Shown here one piece after another: positions 43,278 to 51,958 of a stretch of DNA of 52,035 bases. The stretch is taken from NCBI GenBank assembly GCA_049613665.1, contig JBMZCV010000010.1, positions 1 to 52,035 on the forward strand, read 5' to 3'. The stretch comes from JBMZCV01 sp049613665 (GTDB lineage: Bacteria; Bacteroidota; Bacteroidia; Chitinophagales; UBA2359). The notes beneath the pieces were generated by a model that did no database searches, was not told the origin of the DNA, and worked only from the letters and a program-made list of their open reading frames with translations. The translations under genes were made by a program, and so were the position numbers. The stretch's first letter is position 1. Every line of letters begins with the position of its first letter.

Positions 43278-43803
43278 AATTGTAGATTTTTCAATATATA
43301 GCTCTTGTTTATATTTTTTGCTAAAAAAACAAAAACCTACAACAAGCTTGCACTATACATTATCGTTATATGATATAAAAAACATGGTTCTCTGACAATT
43401 TGGGCGTTCACTTTTATAACAAAAAATAGATAAGGTTTCTTTTTTGTCAGAAAATCAAAAAGATTGGCCTTTTAAAAATTAGTCTTTTGGTGCAAAAAAA
43501 GAAGTTATTTTTTGAACGTTACTTAGCACAGAAACCTGTTTGAGCATTTCGTGAAATTGTCTTTTGTTTTTTAGAAAAAATAATTTAACAAATAAAAACA
43601 TCAATTAACAACAAGTTTAAGCGAGTTTTTTTGTGACAAAAGGCGTTAAGATTTTTAAACAGTCTTGATTTTTTTTAGTTCGTTTTTTTTATCAAATAAA
43701 AAAATGAACAACTAGCCAAAACGGACTACAAGAATGACATAATTTCTTTCTTATGTTATCTAGCTACCGCCCAAAATTGTCAAAGAACCAAAGACATTGT
43801 AAG
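43278..43803. other. AT-rich intergenic stretch, nothing recognised
   Basis: 526 bp between two minus-strand genes. No convincing ORF, RNA, repeat-family copy or terminator was found. Confidence 0.4.
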
Positions 43804-44571
43804 TTAGCTTTCTATTTTCAATTTTGCTAAAAATTCGGACAAAACTTCATTAAAAATTTGTGGTCGTTCCATCATAGGAGCATGACCACACTTTTCGATA
43901 AATTTTAACTCCGAATCTGGCAACAATTTTTGAAACTCATGAGCTACAAAAGGAGGTGTTACTTTATCGTCAGTTCCCCAAATCAAAAAAGAAGGAATAG
44001 TAATATTAGGCAAATCTTCGCTCAAATTGTGTCGGATAGCAGACTTTGCCACCGAAAGTATGCGTAAAGCCTTGCCTCGATTATTCACGATTTCAAATAC
44101 CTCATCAACAAGTTCTTTTGTAGCAGTTTTTGGGTCGTAAAAAGTATATTCCACCTTATCTTTCATATACTCATAGCTCCCTCGCTTCGGAAAAGTTGCT
44201 CCCATAGCATTTTCAAACAATCCAGAGCTTCCTGTTAGTATCATTGCTGCCACTTTTTCAGGATTATTCAGCGTATAAAGCAGCGAAATATGGCCGCCTA
44301 ACGAATTGCCCAATACTATGACTCGCTCATATTGTCGGAAGTTTACAAAGTCTTCGACAAAAATCTGCAAATTTGGCAAGGTTGCTTTTCGCAAAGGCAA
44401 CTCATAAATAGGCAAAAATGGCAATACTACTTTATATTGAGTGCTAAACTGCTCAATTAGTTCCGAAAAGTTGCTCAAAGCCCCAAACAAACCATGCAAA
44501 AGTAACAATACTTCCCCTTCTCCTACTTCTACAAACTTGAATTTGCCTTGCTCTTGAATTTTCATGTTCAT
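43804..44571 (-). CDS. alpha/beta hydrolase
   Basis: 255 aa. Oxyanion-hole HGLFGALSNF (26-35), nucleophile elbow GNSLGGH (Ser90), acid Asp in WGTDDKVTPP, and His in EKCGHAPMMERP. The short cap resembles MhpC/haloperoxidase-type esterases. No signal peptide. Substrate unknown. Confidence 0.88.
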   Translation of the reverse strand: MNMKIQEQGKFKFVEVGEGEVLLLLHGLFGALSNFSELIEQFSTQYKVVLPFLPIYELPLRKATLPNLQIFVEDFVNFRQYERVIVLGNSLGGHISLLYTLNNPEKVAAMILTGSSGLFENAMGATFPKRGSYEYMKDKVEYTFYDPKTATKELVDEVFEIVNNRGKALRILSVAKSAIRHNLSEDLPNITIPSFLIWGTDDKVTPPFVAHEFQKLLPDSELKFIEKCGHAPMMERPQIFNEVLSEFLAKLKIES

Positions 44572-44927
44572 AAACCATGTATTTTTTTAATGTAAATATT
44601 CAGCAATAAGCTACTAAACTTTTGAGATACAAAATAAGGCTTTTTAGCCAAAATTGTTAATACTAAACGATTACTTTTTTAATGAAAAAGTAATGAATAA
44701 GTCACTTAATTGCAAAAATACACTTTTTTGTATGGACATAGCCATAAAACAGACTTTAGCTAACTATTAATGTGTAATATATTTTATCATATACATATTT
44801 TAATCTTACAAAATAATTTGTTGTCATGTTTAAATATATACGATTTTAGCTAAAAAATAGTTGTGCAAGAAATGTTTTTTTGTTATTGGAATAGCGTTTT
44901 TTCACAAAAAATGATAAATACGAAAAT
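44572..44927. other. AT-rich intergenic stretch, nothing recognised
   Basis: 356 bp between two minus-strand genes; no signals recognised beyond A/T runs. Confidence 0.4.
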
Positions 44928-45206
44928 CTAAGCTGCATTTTTTTCTTCAAAAATATGTAAGAAATGAGCTATTTCATATTCATTTTCTGGTTCTTTTTTT
45001 CCTGTAAAACAAACATAACAACTATTTGCAGAAGCAAAAGCAGAGCCAATAATCCAAATATCACGCCCACAATCACACTTTTTTCCCTTCCAAAAACTAT
45101 CTAAAGCAAGTTCTAATTTTTGTTTTAAAGACTTTGCATCAATATTTTTATTTTTAGCTACTTCTTGTTGAATAAAATTTTCTATTGAAATTGGTATAAA
45201 AGGCAT
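44928..45206 (-). CDS. small zinc-ribbon-like hypothetical protein
   Basis: 92 aa. Cysteine pairs CDC (about 58-60) and CYVC (about 76-79), spaced like a zinc ribbon (GKKCDCGRDIWIIGSAFASANSCYVCFTG), flanked by helices. I do not recognise the family. The even codon use and conserved-looking ribbon make it a real gene. Cytosolic; function unknown. Confidence 0.65.
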   Translation of the reverse strand: MPFIPISIENFIQQEVAKNKNIDAKSLKQKLELALDSFWKGKKCDCGRDIWIIGSAFASANSCYVCFTGKKEPENEYEIAHFLHIFEEKNAA

Positions 45207-45472
45207 TTTTTTTGTAATTTTAAAGGTTCAAAAATCTTTTTTGTTTACTATAAAAAAAGTTGAGTCTAAAGTTAATTAGCTTTTTCAACAAAACAAAGTC
45301 ACTTTGGATATTCACGCTAAAAAAATACTATAAAGTAGCAACTATTTTTACACTTTTTTCGGCTATCAAAATAGCGTTTTTCAACATACTTTAGGAACTT
45401 TTCTTTTATTTTAATAGTTGTATAATTTGTAAATAAATGAGCAAAGCATTTTTTATCCAAAAAATATCATTG

Positions 45473-45576
45473 AGTGCCAAACACTATTTAATAAACAGCC
45501 GATTCGTTGCTAACACATTGATAATCAAAGTATTAGCTTCAACAAGCTCTCATGTTATTTTTATTGTAGGTACTTA
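45473..45576 (+). repeat. palindromic interspersed repeat R3
   Basis: Starts AGTGCCAAACACTATTTAAT, then TTCGTTGCTAACACATTGAT ... GTATTAGCTTCAAC. It lies in the divergent spacer between the zinc-ribbon and SPFH genes, 73 bp before the SPFH start. Confidence 0.8.
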
Positions 45577-45648
45577 CTTGTTCAAATATTTCTTTTCTTC
45601 TAAAAAAATACGCAACATAGCGTTTACATTCATCAAAACTCCAATCGC

Positions 45649-47958
45649 ATGATAATTTTAAATATTTTAGCTCCTATCTTAGCTGTTTCAGCAGGTTTCA
45701 TCTTGTTGCTTATGGTCGGAAGCGTCATCTTTTACCTTTCTTTTTACAAGAAAGTTCCTCAAGGCCAAGCCTTAGTACGCACAGGGCGAGGTGGTATTCG
45801 GGTGGCTTTCGACGAAGGTATGTTGGTTATTCCTGTTTTGCATCTTGGCGAAGTGATGGATACTTCACTAAAAAAATTGGAAATTGCTCGTATCGGAAAA
45901 GATGGTTTGATTTGTAACGACAATTTGCGAGCCGACATAAAAGTTGTATTTTTTGTGCGAGTAAATCAGAAAGAAGAAGATGTAAGAAGAGTAGCTCAAT
46001 CTATTGGTTGTACGAGAGCTTCGAGCAATGAGACACTTGTAAATCTGTTTGATGCCAAATTTTCGGAGGCTTTAAAAACGGTAGGTAAGCAGTTCAACTT
46101 TGTTGATTTATACAATTCTCGTGAAAAATTTAAGAACGAAATTTTGAATACTATCGGTCGTGACTTAAACGGCTATATTCTTGATGACTGTGCCATTGAC
46201 TATTTGGAGCAAACACCCTTAGAATATTTGAAGCCAGATAATATTTTAGATGCTCAAGGTATCAAAAAAATTACGGAACTGACTGCAAATGAAAAAATCA
46301 AAGCCAACCTTATTAGAAGAGATGAAGAAAAAACCATTAAGAAGCAAAATGTAGAAGCTCAGGAAGCTATTTTGGAATTGGATAGACAATTGGCAGAAAA
46401 ACAAGCGATTCAACATCGTGAAATTGCAACAATAAAAGCTAGAGAAGAAGCTGAAACCGAAAAAATAACACAAGAAGAACGTTTGAAATCTGAACGAGCG
46501 AGAATAACGACAGAAGAAGAAATGCAAATTGCAGAAGAAAATAAGCAACGACAAGTTATTGTGGCTCAAAAAAATAAGGAACGCACCGAAGTCGTAGAAA
46601 CCGAAAGAGTGGAAAAAGACCGTTCTTTGGAGCAAACAGAGCGTGAAAAAGTAGTGGCTTTGGCAAGTATAGAAAAAGAAAAAGCAGTAGAAGAAGAAAA
46701 GCGAAATATTCAGGAAGTGATAAGAGAGCGTGTTGTTGTGGAACGTGGCGTAGTGGAAGAAGAAGAAAAAATAAAAGATACACGAGCAGTTGCAGAAGCT
46801 GACCGTTCAAAAACTGTGGCTTTGACTGTGGCTTCGCAAAAAGCAGAGGAAATCATGGTGAGAACGGTTAAAGCAGCAGAAGCAGAAAAAGAAGCAGCAA
46901 AAATTGCAGCAGAACGCAAAGTGATTGAAGCTCAAGCCAAGAAAGATGCTGCTGGACGTGAGGCAGATGCAAAAATAATTTTGGCAGAAGCAACCGCAGC
47001 AGAAGAGGCAGCTATCGGAAAGGCAGAGGCTCAAGTGATTGAGGCAAAAGCGGAAGCTGCTGAACGTGAAGGTATGGTAGAAGCAACAATTATGGAGAAA
47101 AAAGCAGTTGTCGAAGCTAAAGCAATTGAGTTAAAAGCAGAAGCAGCGAAAAAACAGGGCTTGGCAAAGGCAGAAGTCATCGCAAAACAAGGCTTGGCAG
47201 AGGCTCAGGTAATCGAACAAAAAGCGATTTCGGAAGCAAAAGGTTTGCAAGAAAAAGGCCTGGCAGAAGCACAAGTCATTGAAAAACAAGGCTTGGCAGA
47301 GGCTCAGGTAATCGAACAAAAAGCGATTTCGGAAGCAAAAGGTTTGGAGCAGAAAGGTTTGGCAGAAGCGATTGCTTACGAGAAACAAGCACTTGCCGAA
47401 GCAAAAGGTATGCAAGAAAAAGGTCTGGCAGATGCAAAAAGTATTGAACTGAAAGCAGAAGCCATGAAAAAATTAAATGGTGTAGGCAGAGAACACGAAG
47501 AATTTAAGTTGCGATTGGAGAAAGACAAAGAAATTGCTCTGGCTCAAATCAATATTCAAAAGCACGTTTCGGAAGCACAAGCGAAAGTGATTGCAGAAGC
47601 TTTGAAATCAACGAAAATTGATATTGTTGGTGGTGAAACGATGTTTTATGACAACATCATTAACTCGGTAATGCGTGGAAAATCTATTGATAGAATGGTT
47701 GATAATAGCAATAGCTTGACTGACCTGAAACAAAATTTATTGGGCGGAGATGGAAATGCAATTGGAAAAGTGCGTGAATTTATCGCTCAATTTGGCTTAG
47801 ATACCAACGATGTCAAAAATCTAACGCTATCAAGTGCCTTGCTCAAGTTTAGTCAATTGACACAAGATGCTGGCACAAAAAATACATTGCAGCAAATGCT
47901 AGAGTCAGTTAAAAATACTGATTTGGCAACGAAAACACTTGAAAGTTTGGGCTTGTAA
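45649..47958 (+). CDS. SPFH/flotillin-like membrane protein with long Ala/Glu/Lys coiled coil
   Basis: 769 aa. N-terminal transmembrane helix (about 7-28), then an SPFH domain (about 33-205: GQALVRTGRGGIRVAFDEGMLVIPVLH ... DNLRADIKVVFFVRV). A roughly 400-residue charged coiled coil is built from 11- and 33-residue repeats (GLAEAQVIEQKAISEAKG). A flotillin-type C-terminal helical region follows. Such proteins oligomerise into membrane microdomain scaffolds. No NfeD partner gene is adjacent. A 64-bp stretch is repeated exactly in the coil (see separate entry). Longer than typical flotillins (about 500 aa). Confidence 0.85.
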   Translation: MIILNILAPILAVSAGFILLLMVGSVIFYLSFYKKVPQGQALVRTGRGGIRVAFDEGMLVIPVLHLGEVMDTSLKKLEIARIGKDGLICNDNLRADIKVVFFVRVNQKEEDVRRVAQSIGCTRASSNETLVNLFDAKFSEALKTVGKQFNFVDLYNSREKFKNEILNTIGRDLNGYILDDCAIDYLEQTPLEYLKPDNILDAQGIKKITELTANEKIKANLIRRDEEKTIKKQNVEAQEAILELDRQLAEKQAIQHREIATIKAREEAETEKITQEERLKSERARITTEEEMQIAEENKQRQVIVAQKNKERTEVVETERVEKDRSLEQTEREKVVALASIEKEKAVEEEKRNIQEVIRERVVVERGVVEEEEKIKDTRAVAEADRSKTVALTVASQKAEEIMVRTVKAAEAEKEAAKIAAERKVIEAQAKKDAAGREADAKIILAEATAAEEAAIGKAEAQVIEAKAEAAEREGMVEATIMEKKAVVEAKAIELKAEAAKKQGLAKAEVIAKQGLAEAQVIEQKAISEAKGLQEKGLAEAQVIEKQGLAEAQVIEQKAISEAKGLEQKGLAEAIAYEKQALAEAKGMQEKGLADAKSIELKAEAMKKLNGVGREHEEFKLRLEKDKEIALAQINIQKHVSEAQAKVIAEALKSTKIDIVGGETMFYDNIINSVMRGKSIDRMVDNSNSLTDLKQNLLGGDGNAIGKVREFIAQFGLDTNDVKNLTLSSALLKFSQLTQDAGTKNTLQQMLESVKNTDLATKTLESLGL
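47184..47346 (+). repeat. exact 64-bp in-frame direct repeat within the SPFH gene
   Basis: 47184-47247 and 47283-47346 are identical, including silent positions, with a 99-bp (33-codon) period. Neighbouring repeats in the same coil differ at many silent sites, so this duplication is recent. Confidence 0.9.
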
Positions 47959-48004
47959 GAAATATAAAATTTGTCTCTTGGCAATTTTCCAAAACTGATT
48001 TATG

Positions 48005-48050
48005 CACCTTGTCTGCATCTTGTAAAATAGATGTGGCAAGGTGTTTTTTT
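48005..48050 (+). terminator. intrinsic terminator of the SPFH gene
   Basis: CACCTTG (48005-48011) with CAAGGTG (48037-48043) plus an inner GCATCT/AGATGT helix, followed by seven T. Confidence 0.85.
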
Positions 48051-48152
48051 AGTGCCAAGCACTACTTAATAAACGGCTGATTTGCTGCTAACGCATTAAC
48101 ATATTATTGTATTACCTTCAACGAGATGTTATACTTTGTTCTTTAATTACTT
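48051..48152 (+). repeat. palindromic interspersed repeat R4
   Basis: Begins AGTGCCAAGCACTACTTAAT directly at the end of the terminator T-run, then the CTGCTAACGCATTAA arm and ACCTTCAACGAGATGTTATA. Confidence 0.8.
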
Positions 48153-48223
48153 ATTCTTCAAACTTTAATGTATCTTTTTCAGTCTAAAATCTTTATTCTT
48201 TTTCACTTCAAAAAAATAAAATC

Positions 48224-49480
48224 ATGCTAAAATATTTTACAAAAAACACCTTTTTCCTGCTAATAAGTTTGTTCTTCTTAACAAAATGTACGACATCAAA
48301 ACAGCAAAAAAACCTCGCTTACAAATATCAAAAAAACACCAATAGATTTACGTTCAAAAATCTTGTACATCATCAAAGTTCAGATTCTAGTACCATTTAT
48401 GTGCAGATGTCGGCCAAAAATTTGACTTTCGACGAAAACAAGGAAACACAAATTCAAACGCAAATACAAGTCTATGAACATATAAAAGAGGGTGGCTTGC
48501 TAGATACTTTTTTTAGAAATATTACCGTAAAAGAAAATCCCAGCAATACAAATATCGCTTTGTGGAAATATCTTGTGCCTATTAAAACTGAAAAAGATTA
48601 TTTGGTCGTTCTCAATATGATAGAAAAAAGTACAGGACGGCAGTTTGAAAATTCGTTTCGAGTTTGGAAAAAAGCAGAGTTGGCCAACGAAAATGAGCAA
48701 AACTTTTTGTGTATCAATACGACCAATCGGCAATTTTTGTTTGAAAACTATGCGAATGTTTCTAGCGATATTATAATGAGATATAGGCAAGAAATTTCTC
48801 CAACATTACAAGTTTCCTATTTCAAAACATCGCAGCAGTTAGCCTTGCCACCATTCGTTACAGATAGAAAAATAGTTGTGCCTTCCAAAGCCGATAGCAG
48901 TTTTCAGATACAAGGAAATTTGACTTTAGAAAAAGAAGGTATTTATTTTATACAAAAAAACAAAGGCGATAAATATGGCAAAACGATAGTTGCTGTCAGC
49001 AAAGGGTTTCCGAAACTGACTTCTGCCGAAGCTTTGACACAATCGTTGCGATATATCACACGAAACCAAGAGTATCAAATGATTATAAATGCAGAAAATA
49101 CTAAAGTGGCGATAGACAAGTTTTGGATGAAGCGTGCAGGAAGTCCTGAAAGAGGCAAAAAGTTGATTAAAGAATTTTATGGAAGAGTGCAATCTGCCAA
49201 CGAATATTTTACGAATTATATGGAAGGCTGGCAAACAGATGCTGGCTTGATTTATGTGATTTATGGCGAACCAACGGCAGTTTACGATTACTTTGGGGGC
49301 GAAGAATGGGTTTATGAAGCACGAGGAAGCTGGCCACGACAAAGTTTTTATTTCAATAGAGTTTCAACACCTTTTATGCAAGATTTTTTGAGCTTAGAAC
49401 GCAATATCCAATATGAAGAGCGTTGGCATTTGGCGGTTTATGAGTGGCGAAAAGGTATGATACAAAATGTTGGGCGGTAA
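48224..49480 (+). CDS. GWxTD-domain lipoprotein
   Basis: 418 aa. Signal with lipobox Cys22 (FFLTKC). C-terminal GWxTD domain (about 300-400) with the name-giving motif in YMEGWQTDAGLIYVIYGEP followed by EEWVYEARGSWPRQSFYF. These proteins are frequent in Bacteroidota and of unproven function. Surface or periplasmic lipoprotein. Confidence 0.85.
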   Translation: MLKYFTKNTFFLLISLFFLTKCTTSKQQKNLAYKYQKNTNRFTFKNLVHHQSSDSSTIYVQMSAKNLTFDENKETQIQTQIQVYEHIKEGGLLDTFFRNITVKENPSNTNIALWKYLVPIKTEKDYLVVLNMIEKSTGRQFENSFRVWKKAELANENEQNFLCINTTNRQFLFENYANVSSDIIMRYRQEISPTLQVSYFKTSQQLALPPFVTDRKIVVPSKADSSFQIQGNLTLEKEGIYFIQKNKGDKYGKTIVAVSKGFPKLTSAEALTQSLRYITRNQEYQMIINAENTKVAIDKFWMKRAGSPERGKKLIKEFYGRVQSANEYFTNYMEGWQTDAGLIYVIYGEPTAVYDYFGGEEWVYEARGSWPRQSFYFNRVSTPFMQDFLSLERNIQYEERWHLAVYEWRKGMIQNVGR

Positions 49481-49500
49481 ACAGCTAAAGTAAAACTAAA

Positions 49501-49531
49501 GATGGAAAGCACTTTAAAAGTGCCTTCCATC
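49501..49531. terminator. hairpin between the GWxTD gene and the small ORF
   Basis: 12-bp stem GATGGAAAGCAC / GTGCCTTCCATC with one wobble, between convergent genes. A moderately T-rich tract follows on the minus strand. Confidence 0.6.
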
Positions 49532-49533
49532 TC

Positions 49534-49653
49534 CTAAAGTAAATCAATGCTATTATACTCCTTTTTCTGTGCTTCCTTTTTTCGTTTCAACTCTTGTTCT
49601 ATTTCATTTATCTCAGAAGAGATAATCCATTTTTGTAGTTTTTCTACTATCAT
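49534..49653 (-). CDS. 39-aa charged micro-ORF
   Basis: ATG at 49653, TAG at 49534-49536. It begins MIVEKLQKWIISSEINEI, continues with an EQELKRKKEAQKKEY amphipathic helix, and ends NSIDLL. Same strand as, and 16 bp after, the 164-aa gene; a hairpin follows at once. The helix-rich charged composition and operon placement support a real small gene, possibly an antitoxin-like partner (speculative). Confidence 0.45.
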   Translation of the reverse strand: MIVEKLQKWIISSEINEIEQELKRKKEAQKKEYNSIDLL

Positions 49654-49669
49654 TTCCTAGATAAATTTT

Positions 49670-50164
49670 TTATTGTTTAAGTGCAGCTATGACTCTTTCA
49701 AGAAATTGTTTATCAGGACTAATCAGTCTTGCATAATCGGTTGCTCCTACAATTTCTATTTCAAATAAATAATCTAACTTCTCTCGTAATAAATCATATT
49801 TTCCTTTTTCTTTTAACCTTTTCAAATCCATAAAATAAGGTGGCATCATGTTAGTTTGAATTATTTTAACAGTTTGCCTAATATGTGGAAGCAAATTTAA
49901 AAAAGAGGCAGTATCCATTATATATTCCATCTCAATATTTCGAACATATAATGTTTGTGCATCTGCTTTCATATTATACAAAGTATGTTCAAAAGATGAC
50001 CAATTATTAGTATTTTCATGATGTTCTACACACCATACAAACTTGTAATTAGGTTCTATAATATGTTTTAAATCTAAAGCAGTTGGAAAGTCTAAAATGA
50101 CAAGATAATGCCCTTTATATAACTCTATTATCTCATTAGTTTGCATCTCATTGACTTTAAACAC
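49670..50164 (-). CDS. hypothetical protein, 164 aa
   Basis: No family recognised. It begins MFKVNEMQTNEIIELYKGHYLV (the Met at residue 7 is an alternative start). Mixed alpha/beta with a ILDFPTALDLKHII segment and a central SFLNLLPHIRQTVKIIQ helix. It follows RNase Z by 16 bp on the same strand and precedes a 39-aa ORF, so it is probably the middle of an operon. Confidence 0.6.
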   Translation of the reverse strand: MFKVNEMQTNEIIELYKGHYLVILDFPTALDLKHIIEPNYKFVWCVEHHENTNNWSSFEHTLYNMKADAQTLYVRNIEMEYIMDTASFLNLLPHIRQTVKIIQTNMMPPYFMDLKRLKEKGKYDLLREKLDYLFEIEIVGATDYARLISPDKQFLERVIAALKQ

Positions 50165-50180
50165 ATTGAAAAATATTTAT

Positions 50181-51104
50181 TTAGCAAGGCAAAAAAGTCT
50201 TCCCTTCTTCCGCCAAAAAACTATTTTCAAACACACTTTTCGCCTCCTCCAAAAATGGCTGCAAATTGCGATAGCGAGATGAAAAATGGCCTATCAACAA
50301 CATTTTTGCATTCGCTTTTTTGGCTATTGTAGCCGCTTCTGTTGTTGTGGAGTGTCCACGCTCGGCGGCCATGCCTGTCATATCATCCAAATAAGTCGTT
50401 TCGTGATACAACATATCAACATTCATGATTTGCGGCAAAATATTTTCGGTGTAAGCCGTATCAGAGCAATAAGCGTAAGAATAAGTTGTTAAAGGTTCGG
50501 TAGTCAATTCAGCATTTGATATAATTTTACCGTCTGCTGTCGTAAAATCAGTACCTTGTTTGATGGCAGGAATTTTTTGATATGGAATGTCGTATTCTTC
50601 TATCTTATTCTTAATCATTTTTCTAGCACCTACTTTTTGGCGAAAAACAAAACCTGTACACGGCACACGATGTTCAAGCAACAAAGTTTCCACGATTAAA
50701 TTTTTTGTTTCTAGAATGCAAATAGGTATTTCAGCTTGTGTAGCGTGAAAAATCAAAGAAAAAGAACGCTCATAATTGCCGCTAATTTGCTGATGCAATT
50801 CCAACAAACTTTCTAAAGGAGCAGGAGCATAAATATGTAATTCTTTTGTGCGGCCCGAAAGATTGAAGCTATCTAGCAAAGGCAGCAACCCCAAATAATG
50901 GTCGCCATGAAGATGAGAGATAAAAATATGTCCGATTCGGCTCATTCGCAAGCCATATCGTTCCAACTGCATTTGCGTTCCCTCGCCGCAATCTATCAAA
51001 AAATATTCTTGCCTTATTTTCAAAAGTTGTGCAGAAGGATGTCTATTATAAGCTGGTTTTGCAGAGTTTGAACCTAAAATAGTGAGGCAAAAATCGTGAT
51101 TCAT
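50181..51104 (-). CDS. rnz: ribonuclease Z
   Basis: 307 aa metallo-beta-lactamase-fold tRNA 3'-endonuclease. Zinc motif SHLHGDH (63-69), GEGTQMQLERYG, CSDTAY and HETTYL, and the ERGHSTTTEAA loop with AKMLLIGHFSSRY all match RNase Z. Processes tRNA 3' ends. Starts directly after a repeat-rich spacer. Confidence 0.93.
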   Translation of the reverse strand: MNHDFCLTILGSNSAKPAYNRHPSAQLLKIRQEYFLIDCGEGTQMQLERYGLRMSRIGHIFISHLHGDHYLGLLPLLDSFNLSGRTKELHIYAPAPLESLLELHQQISGNYERSFSLIFHATQAEIPICILETKNLIVETLLLEHRVPCTGFVFRQKVGARKMIKNKIEEYDIPYQKIPAIKQGTDFTTADGKIISNAELTTEPLTTYSYAYCSDTAYTENILPQIMNVDMLYHETTYLDDMTGMAAERGHSTTTEAATIAKKANAKMLLIGHFSSRYRNLQPFLEEAKSVFENSFLAEEGKTFLPC

Positions 51105-51144
51105 TGATTTTATTTTTTTGGGAAGTGCAAATCTTTTCGTAAAG

Positions 51145-51284
51145 CTTATATAAATCCTTATTTAAGTAGTCAGACAAAAATAAATATACATCTCGTTGGA
51201 GCTAACACGCTGAACATCAATGTGTTAGCAACGAATCGACCGTTTATTAAATAGTGCTTGGCACTTATGAAGGATTTATATAAG
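51145..51284. repeat. 15-bp perfect inverted repeat enclosing repeat R2
   Basis: CTTATATAAATCCTT (51145-51159) and AAGGATTTATATAAG (51270-51284) are exact reverse complements. The 110 bp between them are almost entirely repeat copy R2. The arms were probably one hairpin, perhaps the STAS gene terminator, into whose loop R2 went. Confidence 0.8.
51163..51266 (-). repeat. palindromic interspersed repeat R2
   Basis: Reverse-strand copy almost identical to R1 over about 90 bp, starting AAGTGCCAAGCACTATTTAA (minus strand) and ending AGTCTGACTACT-like. See the inverted repeat that encloses it. Confidence 0.85.
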
Positions 51285-51295
51285 TTATTTTTATT

Positions 51296-51712
51296 CTAGG
51301 CTTCTTCTTTTGTTTCATTATTCTCTGCTTCTGCTGCACTATTTCCTCCTCGCAATTCTTTCATCAATTCTTCCATTTTGATAAAATCTTTTGCTTCTTG
51401 AATAGTAGGAATAAGCGTCAAAACGCTATCTAGCTGCGAAATTTTAACCAAACGTTTCACATTGTCAGTCACTTCTGTAATCACGAGCAAGCCGCCTACA
51501 TTTTGGCACAAACGATTTGCGACCAAAATAGCACTCAAACCAGATGAATCTACAAAACTAACAGCACCTAAATCGAGTATAATATTTTTGACACCTTCAT
51601 TGTTCAAAATTGCCATTGATGTTTTCAAATCTGGTGCAACTAATGTATTAAGTTTTTGTTCCAACACACTCAATACTGTATATGTTTCTTTTTTATCTAA
51701 TGATATTTTCAT
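51296..51712 (-). CDS. STAS-domain anti-sigma-factor antagonist
   Basis: 138 aa. STAS fold of the SpoIIAA/RsbV type: VKNIILDLGAVSFVDSSGLSAILVANRLC with the phosphorylatable Ser in DSSG (Ser57), followed by GGLLVITEV. The C-terminal 25 residues are Glu/Asn-rich. It would bind an anti-sigma kinase that is not encoded in the window. Confidence 0.88.
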   Translation of the reverse strand: MKISLDKKETYTVLSVLEQKLNTLVAPDLKTSMAILNNEGVKNIILDLGAVSFVDSSGLSAILVANRLCQNVGGLLVITEVTDNVKRLVKISQLDSVLTLIPTIQEAKDFIKMEELMKELRGGNSAAEAENNETKEEA

Positions 51713-51958
51713 TGTCGTATAATCAGCTTTTGATTAATAATTTTTAGGCTGCAAATATAAATAAACATTTAGCTTTACAGCAAATTTTAACATTTTTTGG
51801 CTTATAACAAAATAATTTATTCGTCATATTATTATTTTGTATTTTTTAAGCAAAAATTTAGACAATGTAATCAATAATAATTACTTTTTTAAATTTTTTC
51901 GCAAAAAAATATTTTAAGCTTATTTTCGTCATTTTTTGTATTTTTTATTATATTTTCA
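51713..51958. other. AT-rich spacer before the third MITE-like copy, nothing recognised
   Basis: No ORF or RNA recognised; it holds the promoter region of the STAS gene but no clear boxes were identified. Confidence 0.35.

Noticed and set aside
45437..45652. 71-codon ORF whose stop overlaps the SPFH start codon (ATGA overlap)
   Set aside because: Most of it is encoded by repeat copy R3, and its composition matches repeat sequence rather than a protein family, so the overlap is most likely coincidence.
46246..47415. Several long open frames on the minus strand inside the SPFH gene, rich in Phe, Cys and Leu
   Set aside because: They are antisense shadows of the Glu/Lys/Ala-rich coiled-coil repeats and look like low-complexity artefacts.
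18991..51266. Palindromic repeats considered as integron attC sites or a CRISPR-like array
   Set aside because: Copies are scattered, in both orientations, without gene-cassette order, integrase or regular spacing; they fit a REP/MITE-type family better.
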